From positions 1,240,001 to 1,304,000 of the forward strand of contig CAVYGS010000005.1 of NCBI GenBank assembly GCA_963768185.1: 64,000 nt of DNA. The letters run 5' to 3'. The stretch's first letter is position 1; each line of letters opens with the position of its first letter. Position numbers and translations under genes: made by a program. The DNA comes from Palsa-461 sp963768185. Lineage in GTDB: Bacteria; Actinomycetota; Acidimicrobiia; Acidimicrobiales; RAAP-2. The notes under the pieces are model-generated. The model had not been told where the DNA came from. It did not search any database and saw only the letters and a program-made list of their open reading frames with translations. Positions 15,279 to 24,531 of the stretch are shown here, in pieces.

Positions 15279-17260
15279 CCGACGCCCTCCAGCGCATCGA
15301 CCCGGATGCAACGGCTCTCCCGCCCGGGGGCCGGCCGGACGAGGGCGACGGGGTTCGCCTCGCAGGCCGCCGTCGCGTAGCGGCACCGCGGCGCGAACCG
15401 GCAGCCCGACGGCCAGCTCCCGGGCGCGGGCACCGCCCCCTCGATGACCGGGAGCAGCCCACCGCCGGCGGCCCGGTGCGGGTCGGAGCGGAGCAGCGCC
15501 TCGGTGTAGGGATGAAGCGGCCGGGCGAACGCGTCGTCGACTGCGGACCGCTCGACGACCTGCCCGGCGTACATGACCACCACCTCGTCGGCCAGCGATG
15601 CCACCACCCCCCAGTCGTGGGTGATGAGGAGGATGGCGACGCCGGTGGTCTCCTGAAGGGAACGAAGGAGGGCGAGGATCTCGGCCTGCACGGTCACGTC
15701 CAGCGCGGTGGTGGGCTCGTCGGCGATCAGGATCTCGGGCTTGCCGGCCAGCGCCCGGGCGATGGCCACCCGCTGGGCCATGCCCCCCGACAGCTGGTGG
15801 GGGTACGCGATGGCGACCCGAGCCGGATCGTCCAGCCGTACCCGGGCCAGCTGGTCGAGCACCCGGGTCCGCGCCCGGCGACGGCTGAGCGATCGGTCGT
15901 AGCGACGGCTCACCTCGGCGAGCGCCGAGCCCACCGTCTGGGTCGGATCGAGGCTGGCGTGGGGCTCCTGGCCGATGAAGCCGATGCGTCGGCCTCGCAC
16001 GGACCGCATGAGCGAGCCCCTGGCCCCGACCAACTCGAGGTCGCCCAGCCGCACACTGCCGCCGAGGATGCGGCCGCCGGCCGGCAGGACACCCAGGATC
16101 GCTCGGGCCGTCATCGACTTGCCGCAGCCCGACTCCCCCACCACCGCCAGGGTGCGGCCGGCGCGCAGCTCGAAGGAGACGTCGTCGACCACTGTCGTGG
16201 GTCCCCCCGATCGCCGGCGAATCCGACCGACAAGCCGCGCACCCAGAGCAGCGCGTCGGCTCGGCGATCCGGGTCGGCCGGAATCGGACAGGCCGCGGGA
16301 GCGGCCGCCCTCGGCCGGACCCGCCGGATCCGGCCACGGCGCGGCCCGCGTGCCCATCCAGCGCTCGTCGACCAGATCGGTGATCCCGTCCCCGAGCAAC
16401 CCGAGGGCGAGCACCGTGAGGGTGATGATCCCGCCGCTCGGCACGAGCAGCCAGGCCTGCCGCTGGAACTGAGTGGCCGCGTCGGCGACCATCGACCCCC
16501 AGCTCGGTGCGGGCGGGTTGATGCCGAACCCGAGGAAAGCGAGGCCCGAGGCGACGACCAGCGCGACCGCAGCCGCCAACGTCGCCTGGACCACGATCGG
16601 GCCCCACAGGCGGGGCACCACGTGCCGGCTCATGATGCGGCGATGCGGGAGGCCGACGACGCGGGCGGCGTCGATGTAGAGCTCTTCGCGCACGGCCAGG
16701 GTGGCGCTGCGGACGACCCGCATGGGTCCGACCGAGAGGAGCACCCCGAGCGGGATCATCGTCGGGTAGAGGCTGGAGGGGAACACCGAGATCACCACGA
16801 TCAGCACGACCAAGACCGGCATGGCCAGGAGCAGGTCTCCCCAGGCGGCCAACACCCGGTCGATCCAGCCGCGCCGGTAGCCCGACAGCACCCCGAGTGC
16901 AGTGCCCAAGACGACTGCGATGGCGGTGGCCTCGCCGGTGGCGAGGAGCGTCGGGCGGCCGCCGTAGAGGATGCGGCTGAGCGTGTCCCGACCAAGCTCG
17001 TCGGTCCCGAGGAGGTGGTGAAGCCCGGGTCCGGAGAGCACCGCGTTGAAGTCGTTCGTGTACGGCGAGTACGGCGCCAACCATGGCGCCAGCGCACAGG
17101 CGGCGACGATCCCGACCACGAAGATCAACGAGACGAGTGTCACCGGCCGCCCGGCGATGCGACGGAGGAGCGAGCGCGGTCGGCCCCGAACCGCGGCCGG
17201 CCCGGCCGGCGGGACCGTTCCGCGGCTCGGAGCCTCGACTAAAGCGCCCGGCGTGCTCAC
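15275..17260 (-). CDS. ABC importer permease-ATPase fusion (DppC-DppD-like)
   Basis: One frame of 661 residues. Residues 25-320 are a DppC-like permease with about six membrane segments and the GLPHRRIMSRHVVP cytoplasmic loop. Residues 370-661 are a DppD-like ATPase (Walker A GESGCGKS, LSGGMAQR, LIADEP, LITHD, C-terminal RFAPRCRYATAACE). Such permease/ATP-binding fusions are known in actinobacteria. The linker is odd: the frame gives a low-complexity Arg/Gly/Ser stretch, whereas another frame at 16205-16260 gives ALLWVRGLSVGF, the expected first strand of the ATPase. The linker therefore seems to lie between two compensating frameshifts, one at the CCCCCC run 16203-16208. GTG at 17260 overlaps the stop of the next permease. 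Confidence 0.88.
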   Translation of the reverse strand: MSTPGALVEAPSRGTVPPAGPAAVRGRPRSLLRRIAGRPVTLVSLIFVVGIVAACALAPWLAPYSPYTNDFNAVLSGPGLHHLLGTDELGRDTLSRILYGGRPTLLATGEATAIAVVLGTALGVLSGYRRGWIDRVLAAWGDLLLAMPVLVVLIVVISVFPSSLYPTMIPLGVLLSVGPMRVVRSATLAVREELYIDAARVVGLPHRRIMSRHVVPRLWGPIVVQATLAAAVALVVASGLAFLGFGINPPAPSWGSMVADAATQFQRQAWLLVPSGGIITLTVLALGLLGDGITDLVDERWMGTRAAPWPDPAGPAEGGRSRGLSDSGRPGSPSRRAALGARLVGRIRRRSGGPTTVVDDVSFELRAGRTLAVVGESGCGKSMTARAILGVLPAGGRILGGSVRLGDLELVGARGSLMRSVRGRRIGFIGQEPHASLDPTQTVGSALAEVSRRYDRSLSRRRARTRVLDQLARVRLDDPARVAIAYPHQLSGGMAQRVAIARALAGKPEILIADEPTTALDVTVQAEILALLRSLQETTGVAILLITHDWGVVASLADEVVVMYAGQVVERSAVDDAFARPLHPYTEALLRSDPHRAAGGGLLPVIEGAVPAPGSWPSGCRFAPRCRYATAACEANPVALVRPAPGRESRCIRVDALEGVG

Positions 17261-18201
17261 GAGCGGACCCGCACTCGGGGGTTCAACCAGGCATAGGAGA
17301 GGTCGACGAGGAGGTTGACCGCGATGACGACGAGCGTGAAGTACACGACCACCCCCTCGATGACCGGCAGATCGTGGTCGGTGGCGGCCTGGACGGCCAG
17401 CCCGCCGAGTCCCGGGAGGACAAAGACTTGCTCGACGATGATGGTCCCGCTGAGCATGGCCACGAAAAAGAGGCCGGCCATGGTGATGACCGGCAGCGCG
17501 GCGTTCCGGAGCGCGTGGCGCAGCACCACCGAGCGCTCGGAGATCCCGGCCATCCGGAGCGACGCGACGTACTCCTGGCCGAGCGCGTCCGCCATGGAGC
17601 TGCGGGTCTGTTTGGCAATGCCGGTGGACCCAGCGGCGGCGAGCGTGAACACCGGGAGCACTAGGGACCGCGCCCAATCCCCCGGGGACTGGCTCAAGGG
17701 GACATAGCCCTCGGCCGGCAGCAGATGGATCTTCAGCGCGAAGAACTCAACAAGAATGAGGCCGAGCCAGAAGGCCGGCAACGCGAACCCGAGCCAGGCG
17801 ATCCCGTCGAGGAGTCGAGCCAACGGACCACCCGACAGCGCGCTCGAAACGCCGAGGGCGACCCCGGCGACGACCGAGACGAGGGTCGCCCCGATGACGA
17901 GCGACAGCGTCACCCAGACCCGCTGGGCCAGCTCGGTCGCCACCGACTCGCTGGTGAACAACGAGCGTCCGAGCGAGCCGTGGAACAGCCTGTCGAGCCA
18001 GTGCCAGTACTGCACGAATACGGGCTGTTCGAGCCCCAGCTGGCGGTCGAATGCGTGGTACTGCGCGAGCGTGTGCCCAGCACCCAAGATGCGCACCGCC
18101 GGGTCGCCCGGGATGAAGGCGACCGTGACGAAGGTCAGCACGGTCACCAAGAAGAACAGCGGGATCGAGATCGCGATCCTTCGGAGGAGGAAGGCGACCA
18201 T
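17257..18201 (-). CDS. ABC importer permease, DppB-like
   Basis: A 314-residue permease with an N-terminal membrane helix (RRIAISIPLFFLVTVLTFV), the long periplasmic loop with FDRQLGLEQPVFVQYWHW, and the LGQEYVASLRMAGISE cytoplasmic loop that contacts the ATPase. Six membrane segments are visible. It pairs with the permease half of the downstream fusion. A 62-bp gap separates it from the binding-protein gene upstream. Confidence 0.92.
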   Translation of the reverse strand: MVAFLLRRIAISIPLFFLVTVLTFVTVAFIPGDPAVRILGAGHTLAQYHAFDRQLGLEQPVFVQYWHWLDRLFHGSLGRSLFTSESVATELAQRVWVTLSLVIGATLVSVVAGVALGVSSALSGGPLARLLDGIAWLGFALPAFWLGLILVEFFALKIHLLPAEGYVPLSQSPGDWARSLVLPVFTLAAAGSTGIAKQTRSSMADALGQEYVASLRMAGISERSVVLRHALRNAALPVITMAGLFFVAMLSGTIIVEQVFVLPGLGGLAVQAATDHDLPVIEGVVVYFTLVVIAVNLLVDLSYAWLNPRVRVRS

Positions 18202-18263
18202 CAGTGTCCCTGTTCGCTCACCTCGGGACGGAGGCGGCCGCGCTCACACGAGCGTCTCGTTCG

Positions 18264-19892
18264 TCATCCCGTCGACGGATACCAGCTGAGTGCCGGGTTG
18301 GTCGCGACTGGGTCGATGGTCGCGTTGGTTGAGTTCGGTGCGGACACGTTGGCCACACTCTTGCCGACCACGAAGGTCGCGCCGAGAGAGAAGAGCGGAA
18401 CGTACCAAGCATTCTTCACCAAGAAGTCGTCCACCTTCTGATAGAGAGCCGGCTGCTGGCTCGCGGTCGCCCCGCCGGCCTTCGACAGCAGCGAGTTGAG
18501 CGTCGCGCTCGTCGTGTTGAAGGCGTTGGTGAACGGGATCAGCCCGAACTGCACCGAGTAGGCGAAGCCCGGGCCGTCCTGGGCGATCGGCCACACCACC
18601 GCCGGGTACTTCTTGGACAAGGCGGCCGGGATGAACTGAGCTGGGCTCGGCACCAGGGTGATGTTCAGCTTGATGCCGATGGCGGCAAGCTCGCTCTTCA
18701 GGGCGGTTCCGATGTCGCCGTTGGGGTCGAGCGCGGCGGTGTCGAGCACCGCCAGGGAGAACCCGTGCGCGTAGCCAGCCTCAGCCATGAGCTTCTTCGC
18801 CTTCGTCAGGTTGAAGGAGTAGGCGTGGGCGAGCGCCGGGTCGTAGCCGGTCGCGCCCGGCACGGCGTCCTCGTCGGTCGGCACGGCGGTCGGCCCACCG
18901 AGCGCCTTGGCCATGCCGCTGCGGTTCACCGCGTCGTTGATGGCTTCACGCACGTCCAGCTTGCCGAGCGGCGAGACGCTGCCGCCCCGGTCCATCAGCA
19001 CGAGCGCAGCGATGGAGAAAGGCACCGTGTAAGTGGTCAGGCCGGCCGACTTGGCGGCCGACGCGATCGTGGTCGGTGCGCCGGTGAGCACGTTCACCTG
19101 ACCGGACTCGACCGATGCGAGCGCGGATTGGGGATCGGCGATGACCTTCACGACCACCTGCTTGTAGAAGACGGCTTTCGGGTTCCAGTAGTGCGGGTTG
19201 AGCGTGAAGACGTACGAACTGTTCGCGACGCTCTGGCTCGCCGACAGGATGTAGGGGCCAGCACCGTCGGAGGTCGTCTGGAGCTCTGCTGGGTTCGCGA
19301 TGCCCTGTGGCCCGATGATCTGGCCGACGCACTGATACTGGTCGAGGAGGAACGGCAGGTCCGGTTGCGGACCGGCAAATGTGAGCTGCAAGGTGTTGGG
19401 CCCGGTCACCGTCGCGGAGGTCAGCCCGGCCAGGAACGCCCCCTGGGGCCCGTTGGCCGACTTGAAGTACTCGAGCGAGTTGGCCACCGCCTGGGGGGTG
19501 ACGGCCGAGCCGTCGCTGAAGGTGACGCCCTGTCGAATGGTGAGGTTGAACTTCGTGTTGTTCGACCCGGGCACATAGGACCAAGACGTCGCGAGGTCAC
19601 CCACGAACTGCCCATTGGGTAGTTGGAAGATGAGCGAGTCGTAGTCGAGGGCCCCGAACACGATGTCGGACTCGGCGGTCCCCTCGAGGGCGGGATTGAG
19701 GCTCACCGGCTGGTTGAACTGCAGCGTGAGGGTCTGGTTGGTCAGGCCCGATGGTGGCTTCGCCTTGGCGGCCGCCGGGCCCGCGCCCATCAGCGTCATC
19801 GAGGACCCGAGCAGCACTGCTGTCGTGACGGCGGCGGCCACGCGGACCTGGGCCGAGCGCACTTGGATGCCCCACGAATTGCGAGCGGACAT
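18264..19892 (-). CDS. ABC importer substrate-binding protein, family 5 (DppA/OppA-like)
   Basis: A roughly 542-residue extracellular solute-binding protein. The start at 19892 (MSARNSWGIQ) has GGGGGAAG upstream and gives a signal peptide with hydrophobic core VAAAVTTAVLLGSSMTLM and cleavage near AAAKA; no lipobox Cys is visible. Family features include SDIVFGALDYDSLIFQL, FNLTIRQGVTFSDG and KKLMAEAGY. Family 5 binds peptides, but also nickel, opines, sugars and plant aromatics. In this catabolic setting the ligand need not be a peptide. It is the first gene of the unit that ends with the two P450s. Confidence 0.9.
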   Translation of the reverse strand: MSARNSWGIQVRSAQVRVAAAVTTAVLLGSSMTLMGAGPAAAKAKPPSGLTNQTLTLQFNQPVSLNPALEGTAESDIVFGALDYDSLIFQLPNGQFVGDLATSWSYVPGSNNTKFNLTIRQGVTFSDGSAVTPQAVANSLEYFKSANGPQGAFLAGLTSATVTGPNTLQLTFAGPQPDLPFLLDQYQCVGQIIGPQGIANPAELQTTSDGAGPYILSASQSVANSSYVFTLNPHYWNPKAVFYKQVVVKVIADPQSALASVESGQVNVLTGAPTTIASAAKSAGLTTYTVPFSIAALVLMDRGGSVSPLGKLDVREAINDAVNRSGMAKALGGPTAVPTDEDAVPGATGYDPALAHAYSFNLTKAKKLMAEAGYAHGFSLAVLDTAALDPNGDIGTALKSELAAIGIKLNITLVPSPAQFIPAALSKKYPAVVWPIAQDGPGFAYSVQFGLIPFTNAFNTTSATLNSLLSKAGGATASQQPALYQKVDDFLVKNAWYVPLFSLGATFVVGKSVANVSAPNSTNATIDPVATNPALSWYPSTG

Positions 19893-19970
19893 CGATACTT
19901 CCCCCATAGCCGACACTCGTTCGATCGCTCACCGAACGATGGCCATGAAATCGCCTGTGCCGGGGGTATG

Positions 19971-19983
19971 TCAAGTCACTTGA
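19971..19983. promoter_or_regulatory. Candidate MarR operator, copy 1 (TCAAG-N3-CTTGA)
   Basis: The perfect dyad TCAAGTCACTTGA lies 79 bp upstream of the binding-protein start, where a promoter is expected. A second site with the same arms is at 28524-28536 before the other minus-strand unit. The MarR gene lies between them. Confidence 0.5.
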
Positions 19984-20008
19984 GATTCAATGGCTCCGCG
20001 CCGGTCGC

Positions 20009-21523
20009 TCAGCTGGGGAGCCACGCCCGGCGCTCGGCCCCGAAGGGGTCGGCGAGCACTCGGGTCTCGGTGCCGAACACCACGGTCGGGCGAGTGGCGG
20101 TGTCGTAGGGCGGCCAGTCCCCGACGCCCGGGATCGTGGGCCGCCCGGTCTTCGAGAACTCGACCCACGCGCCGCTCATCTGGCTGGCCAATGGGCCGAC
20201 GGCTTGCCGGGTGGCCGCCCGCCGTGCCAAGGCGTCGAAAACGAAAGGGATCTCGAAGCCGTGCGCAGAGCGCAACGCACCGTCCTGCACCGGGCTCTCC
20301 CAGGTGAACAGGTACAGGTGCACCGGGGCGCCGCCGGCTCGGCAGCGGGCCTCGGCGAACTCGATCGAGCCCACCCTCATGTTGTCGCTGGCGATCGCCA
20401 CGTACAGCTCGCCGTTGGTCGCCCGAGGCCGCTGCGCACGGTACTGCTCGAGGATCTCGGCCGTCCGGCCGCCGCAGGACCCGGCCAACCGGGCCGCCAG
20501 TGTGTCATCGTCCGGCGACCACCCGAGCGGGTCGGCCCGGAATCCCTCGTCGCTCAACCATAGGAACAAGGTCACCTCGTCGCGGTTGGTCCCGATGATG
20601 AGCGGCACCTCCGCCGACGCTCCGGCGGCCACCGCGGCCTGGGGATGGTCGGAAATGACGCGGCCGTCCACGGTCGGGCAGAACGCCATCACCGAGGCGG
20701 TGCCCGGGGTGCGCTCCGCCTCGACCGCCCGCTGGACCTCGAGCAGCCGGGCGGGCGGCGCCCGCAGCAGCTCGTCGACCGAACCCAGCTCCTCCACCAC
20801 CCGGCGACCGATTGCGGCCGCTCGCAGCGGGTCCTGGAGGAGCTGTCCCGGGCCGCCACGGAAGATCCCGCTCTGGATGGCGGCACGGTGGAAGAGCCCG
20901 GCCGCGTCGGGCATGGCGAGGAGCGTGGCGACTTTGCCGCCACCACCGGACTCGCCGAAGATCGTCACCCGTCCGGGATCGCCGCCGAACGATGCGATGT
21001 GCTCGCGGACCCACTGCAGGGCAGCGACGAGATCGAGCATCCCGGCGTTGGCCGAGTCCGCGCCGGCGTCGCCCATCAGCGCGGCGAGGTCCAGGAACCC
21101 GAGCAGTCCGAGCCGGTGGTTCACCGTGACCACCACGACGTCGCCGCGGGCGGCCAGCGCCGAGCCGTCGTACCAGGGCACGGAGCCCGACCCGGTGCTG
21201 AACCCGCCGCCGTGGATCCAGAAGAGGACTGGCCGGGACCCGGTGAGCCCGGCCGTCCAGACGTTGAGCACCAGACAGTCTTCGCCCTGGGGGATCTCGG
21301 CACCCTCGTCGAGACGAGCCAGTGGCGGTGGCGGCTGCACGGCCGTCAGCCCGTAGGAGTTCGCCTCGCGAACGCCCGCCCACGGGACCACCGGCGGCGG
21401 CGGCCCGAACCGGTGCGCACCGGCCGGCGACCCCGCGTACGGGATCCCCCTGAAGATCAAGACGTTGCCCTCGGTGCTCCCCGCAATGCGTCCGGCCGAG
21501 AGCTCGACGACCGGTGCGCTCAC
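20009..21523 (-). CDS. Carboxylesterase, type B family
   Basis: A 504-residue esterase. The nucleophile elbow GESGGGG is at about residue 190, the oxyanion motif HGGGF near residue 107, the acid is in the NRDEVTLF region, and the His is in SAHGFEIPF. The N-terminal FRGIPYAGSPAGAHRF and EDCLVLNVW blocks are classic for the family. It hydrolyses an ester and could release an acid or alcohol for the nearby oxidative and CoA-linked enzymes. GTG at 21523 overlaps the capA-like stop. No signal peptide is seen, so it is probably cytoplasmic. Confidence 0.92.
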   Translation of the reverse strand: MSAPVVELSAGRIAGSTEGNVLIFRGIPYAGSPAGAHRFGPPPPVVPWAGVREANSYGLTAVQPPPPLARLDEGAEIPQGEDCLVLNVWTAGLTGSRPVLFWIHGGGFSTGSGSVPWYDGSALAARGDVVVVTVNHRLGLLGFLDLAALMGDAGADSANAGMLDLVAALQWVREHIASFGGDPGRVTIFGESGGGGKVATLLAMPDAAGLFHRAAIQSGIFRGGPGQLLQDPLRAAAIGRRVVEELGSVDELLRAPPARLLEVQRAVEAERTPGTASVMAFCPTVDGRVISDHPQAAVAAGASAEVPLIIGTNRDEVTLFLWLSDEGFRADPLGWSPDDDTLAARLAGSCGGRTAEILEQYRAQRPRATNGELYVAIASDNMRVGSIEFAEARCRAGGAPVHLYLFTWESPVQDGALRSAHGFEIPFVFDALARRAATRQAVGPLASQMSGAWVEFSKTGRPTIPGVGDWPPYDTATRPTVVFGTETRVLADPFGAERRAWLPS

Positions 21524-22668
21524 CGGGGCAGCGAGCGCCGCTCGGGACCTCGCGTCGCGCCCTCCACGACGACCTGTTCGCCATGCCATCCGAGCTCGGT
21601 GTCCAGTCCCGCCTCGGCGCCGATCGCCGACACGTAGTCGGCGACCGCCCGGGCGCGCTCCCCCACCACCGGCACCGGCCGCGCTGCGTCGTCGATCCAA
21701 CACGGGATGAACCCGGCGCTGAGCGTCCCGTCCTCGGCCACGGTGCACTCGGCGATGATCGTGTTGCGGCTCTCCGGGTGGAACGGGTACGTGGGCATCA
21801 CCGGGTCGGGCACGAAGCCGAATAGCTCCATGCGCCGCTTGGCCCAGGCGGCCGCCTCGGGAGTCTCGGTGTTGTCGACCGACAGCGCTTTCGTCACGGT
21901 CACGAAGTTGCCCAGGCCGTGGTAGATCGGGCGGCCCTTGTACACCTCGATACCCCGCAGGATGTGGGCATGGTGGCCGACCACGACGTCCCCGCCAGCG
22001 TCGATGGCCGCGCGAGCCACGTCTCGCTCGTACATTGCAAGCGCGGCGCGTCGGTGGCCGATGCCCTTGTGGAGGGCGACCACCACGACGTCGACTGACG
22101 GCCGCAGCGCGGCGAGGTCCTCGCGCATCGCGTCGAGGCTCGCGGGCGTGGCGAAGGTGTAGATCGTCGGCGGCCCACCCGGTGAGGCGTGGTCGAGCTC
22201 GTAGTGAGTCAGGATCTCGAGGTAGGCGCAGCCCGCCTTCGAGGGGCGGGCCCAGCTTTCCCTTGGTCCGACGCAGTTGTAACTGAGGATCCCCACGGTC
22301 ACGCCGTTCGCCTCGAGGACTGCCGGGCGTCGTGCCTCTGGCAGGTCGCGCCCGGCCCCGGTGGCCTGGATGCCGAGTTCTTCGAGCGCGTGCAGCGTGT
22401 CCTCGATACCTTCCGGCCCGGCGTCGGCGATGTGGTTCCCGGCCAGGGTGACCGCGCTGAAGCCGGCCCGACCGAGAGCAGAGAGGTTCTCCGGGTCGGC
22501 GGGCCGAGCCGGCACGTCGGAGGAGTGCACGGCGCGCCGGCGCGAGTGCGGCACCTCGACGTGGCCGATGACCACGTCGGCCTCCCGGAGCACCGGGGCC
22601 GCTGCCGCGAAGAACGAGTCGGCGTCAGGCTCGTCGAGGATCAGGTCACCGACCATCAGGATCCGCAC
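21520..22668 (-). CDS. CapA-family metallophosphatase-like protein 1
   Basis: A 382-residue protein of the CapA/PgsA family. Metal-site blocks are MVGDLILDEPD, GHVEVP, LAGNHIADAGPEG, HKGIGH and GHHAHILRGIEVYKGRPIYHG. The fold is a calcineurin-like metallophosphatase, named after polyglutamate capsule proteins. No N-terminal membrane anchor or signal peptide is visible, unlike true CapA/PgsA, so a role in the surrounding catabolic pathway is more likely than capsule formation. It overlaps the esterase gene by 4 bp. A second homologue lies at 59772-61202 in another catabolic cluster. Confidence 0.85.
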   Translation of the reverse strand: MRILMVGDLILDEPDADSFFAAAAPVLREADVVIGHVEVPHSRRRAVHSSDVPARPADPENLSALGRAGFSAVTLAGNHIADAGPEGIEDTLHALEELGIQATGAGRDLPEARRPAVLEANGVTVGILSYNCVGPRESWARPSKAGCAYLEILTHYELDHASPGGPPTIYTFATPASLDAMREDLAALRPSVDVVVVALHKGIGHRRAALAMYERDVARAAIDAGGDVVVGHHAHILRGIEVYKGRPIYHGLGNFVTVTKALSVDNTETPEAAAWAKRRMELFGFVPDPVMPTYPFHPESRNTIIAECTVAEDGTLSAGFIPCWIDDAARPVPVVGERARAVADYVSAIGAEAGLDTELGWHGEQVVVEGATRGPERRSLPR

Positions 22669-22749
22669 TCAGAGCCGCCCCCGCATATCTCAACCGACTT
22701 TACATTCGGGGCTTCGCCTGTCCCCTGGGCCGTGGCGCGGGCGCCGCGC

Positions 22750-23217
22750 TCAGGAGTCGGCGGTCGGATGCTCGAGGGACCGCAAAGCGGTCACGGCGCT
22801 GGTCAGTAGTGCCCGCCGGTCCGCCGCGCTCAACGACTGAAGGACACGCTCCTCCACCCGGTCGGCGGCTCGGTCGCAGGCTCGCAAGACCTGGGTACCC
22901 GTCTTGGTCAGCGTGAAGCGCGCGATGCGCCCATGGTCGGGGTCGGGACGCCGCTCGATGAAGCCCCGTCGCTCCAACTGGAGGACGACGGTGTGCACCG
23001 CCTGCGGGGTCACCCCGAGGCGCCGGGACAGCTCGGCGTTGGAAGACCGCGGGCGGTCGTCCAAGAAGTCGAGTGTGGTCCACTCGCGGACGTCGAGGCC
23101 GATGGGCTTCAGCGCCTCGGTCATCTCGCGACGGATGCCGCGCGACAGGGCGGCGAACACGTGACCCATCCGACGGGGACGGTGCTTGGTCTTCGGAGCA
23201 CCGGCCGTCCCGGTCAT
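22750..23217 (-). CDS. MarR-family transcription regulator
   Basis: A 155-residue winged-helix protein. The recognition region NAELSRRLGVTPQAVHTVVL is at about residues 60-80 and the beta-wing RRGFIERRPDPDHGRIARFTLT at about 85-105. MarR proteins are dimeric and usually respond to aromatic acids or acyl-CoA. It lies between two minus-strand catabolic units whose upstream regions share the dyad TCAAG-N3-CTTGA, so it is the best candidate to control both. A weaker match, TCAACCGACTTTA, lies at 22690 before the CapA-like gene. Confidence 0.9.
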   Translation of the reverse strand: MTGTAGAPKTKHRPRRMGHVFAALSRGIRREMTEALKPIGLDVREWTTLDFLDDRPRSSNAELSRRLGVTPQAVHTVVLQLERRGFIERRPDPDHGRIARFTLTKTGTQVLRACDRAADRVEERVLQSLSAADRRALLTSAVTALRSLEHPTADS

Positions 23218-23262
23218 CGGAAACTCACTGTACAGACCGGTCGCGTTCTCGACGGCGGAAGA

Positions 23263-24531
23263 TCAGACGACCCCCTCCGCGCGTAACGCCGCGATGTGCT
23301 CCGCGCTGTACCCGGCGATCCTGGCGAGGAGCTGCTCGGTGTGCTCGCCGAGCCGCGGTGCCGGAGCGAGCGCGGGCGGGGCCGACCGCGCGAATCGGAG
23401 GGGGAGTCCGGCCGTGCGGAGGCCCGGGATCTCGCCAAGCTCGGGATGCACCACTGGGGCGGTCTCCCCGCGGTCGGCGACCCGGGAGTCGACCACCGCT
23501 TCGACGGGGGTCCGTACGGGTGCGGCCGGCACACCTGCTCCGGCCAGGGTCGCCACGACCTCGGCGACAGTCCGGCCGGCGCTCCACCGCTCGATCTCGG
23601 CGGTCAACTCGTCCGCGTGAGTGACGCGGACGTCGCGGCTCTTGAATCGCGGGTCCTCGGCGAGCTCGGGGCGGCCCATGGCGACGCAGAGCGACCTCAC
23701 CATCCGGTCCTGGGGCGCCACCAACGCGAACCATCCGTCGGCCGCCCGGTAGAGGCCGAACGGCGCCAGTCGGGGCAGGGTCGGGCCGGTGCGCAGCGGT
23801 TGGCCGAGCCGCTCAAGAGCGGCCCAGTCCTCGGTGGCCACGAGCGAGGTGAGCGCGCCGAGCATCGAGACGTCGACGTGCTCGCCGACGCCGCTGCGGG
23901 CCCGGCGGGCGAGCGCAGCCAAGATCCCGACGACCGCGTAGATCGGGGTGAGTACGTCGGCGACCGGTACCCCCACCCGCATCGGCGGGTCCTCCGGTCC
24001 CCCGCTCGCCAACATGAGCCCGCTCAACGCCTGGATCAGGGCGTCCATCGCGCGCATACCCTCGCCGCCGTCCTGTCCGAAGCCGCTAATTGAGCAGTAC
24101 ACGACGCCGCGGTTGGCGGCGCTCGCGCGCGCGTACCCCACGCCCAGCCGGTCGGCGGTCCCCGCGGAGAAGTTCTCAACCACGACGTCGGCATGGGCGA
24201 CGAGGTCGGCGAACACTTTGGCCGCCTCGGGGTGCTTCAGGTCGAGCGTGACGCTCTGTTTCCCCCGGCACCGGGTGAGCAGGGCCAGCGACAGGTCCCC
24301 CTCGGACTCCCGCGCCATCTTCAGGCCGTCGGGACCCACGAAAGGCGCGTTGCCACGTGCCACGTCACCCCCGTGAGGGTCCTCGATCTTGATGACCTCG
24401 GCGCCCAGGCCGGCAAGGATGAGCGTGCAGACCGGGCCGGCCAGTGCCCGGGTGAGGTCGATGACCACGATCCCCGCCAGTGGCGCGTCGGCTGCGGAAC
24501 CCCCCTCGGTGTCCGTCGTCGACGACGTCAT
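23263..24531 (-). CDS. Class III CoA-transferase (CaiB/BaiF family)
   Basis: A 422-residue family III CoA-transferase: VVIDLTRALAGPVCTLILAGLG at the N-terminus, GAEVIKIEDP, SVTLDLKHPE, NFSAGTADRLGVGY, SISGFGQDG, and MDALIQALSGLM, whose Asp is the expected catalytic nucleophile. It moves CoA between carboxylic acids. The ATG at 24531 overlaps the stop of the dehydratase-like gene upstream (ATGA), so the two are translationally coupled. It probably activates the acid on which the following pair acts. Confidence 0.92.
   Translation of the reverse strand: MTSSTTDTEGGSAADAPLAGIVVIDLTRALAGPVCTLILAGLGAEVIKIEDPHGGDVARGNAPFVGPDGLKMARESEGDLSLALLTRCRGKQSVTLDLKHPEAAKVFADLVAHADVVVENFSAGTADRLGVGYARASAANRGVVYCSISGFGQDGGEGMRAMDALIQALSGLMLASGGPEDPPMRVGVPVADVLTPIYAVVGILAALARRARSGVGEHVDVSMLGALTSLVATEDWAALERLGQPLRTGPTLPRLAPFGLYRAADGWFALVAPQDRMVRSLCVAMGRPELAEDPRFKSRDVRVTHADELTAEIERWSAGRTVAEVVATLAGAGVPAAPVRTPVEAVVDSRVADRGETAPVVHPELGEIPGLRTAGLPLRFARSAPPALAPAPRLGEHTEQLLARIAGYSAEHIAALRAEGVV

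Noticed and set aside
14433..17084. Minus-strand frame of 883 codons
   Set aside because: Only the part after 15278 is a real ATPase; the rest is an out-of-frame reading of the permease-ATPase fusion.
15260..17242. Plus-strand frame of 660 codons opposite the ABC transporter
   Set aside because: Highly polar antisense reading; no signal, motif or ribosome-binding site.
21520..22668. Capsule or polyglutamate synthesis locus
   Set aside because: CapA-like proteins occur without CapB/CapC partners and without membrane anchors, so a capsule role is not supported.
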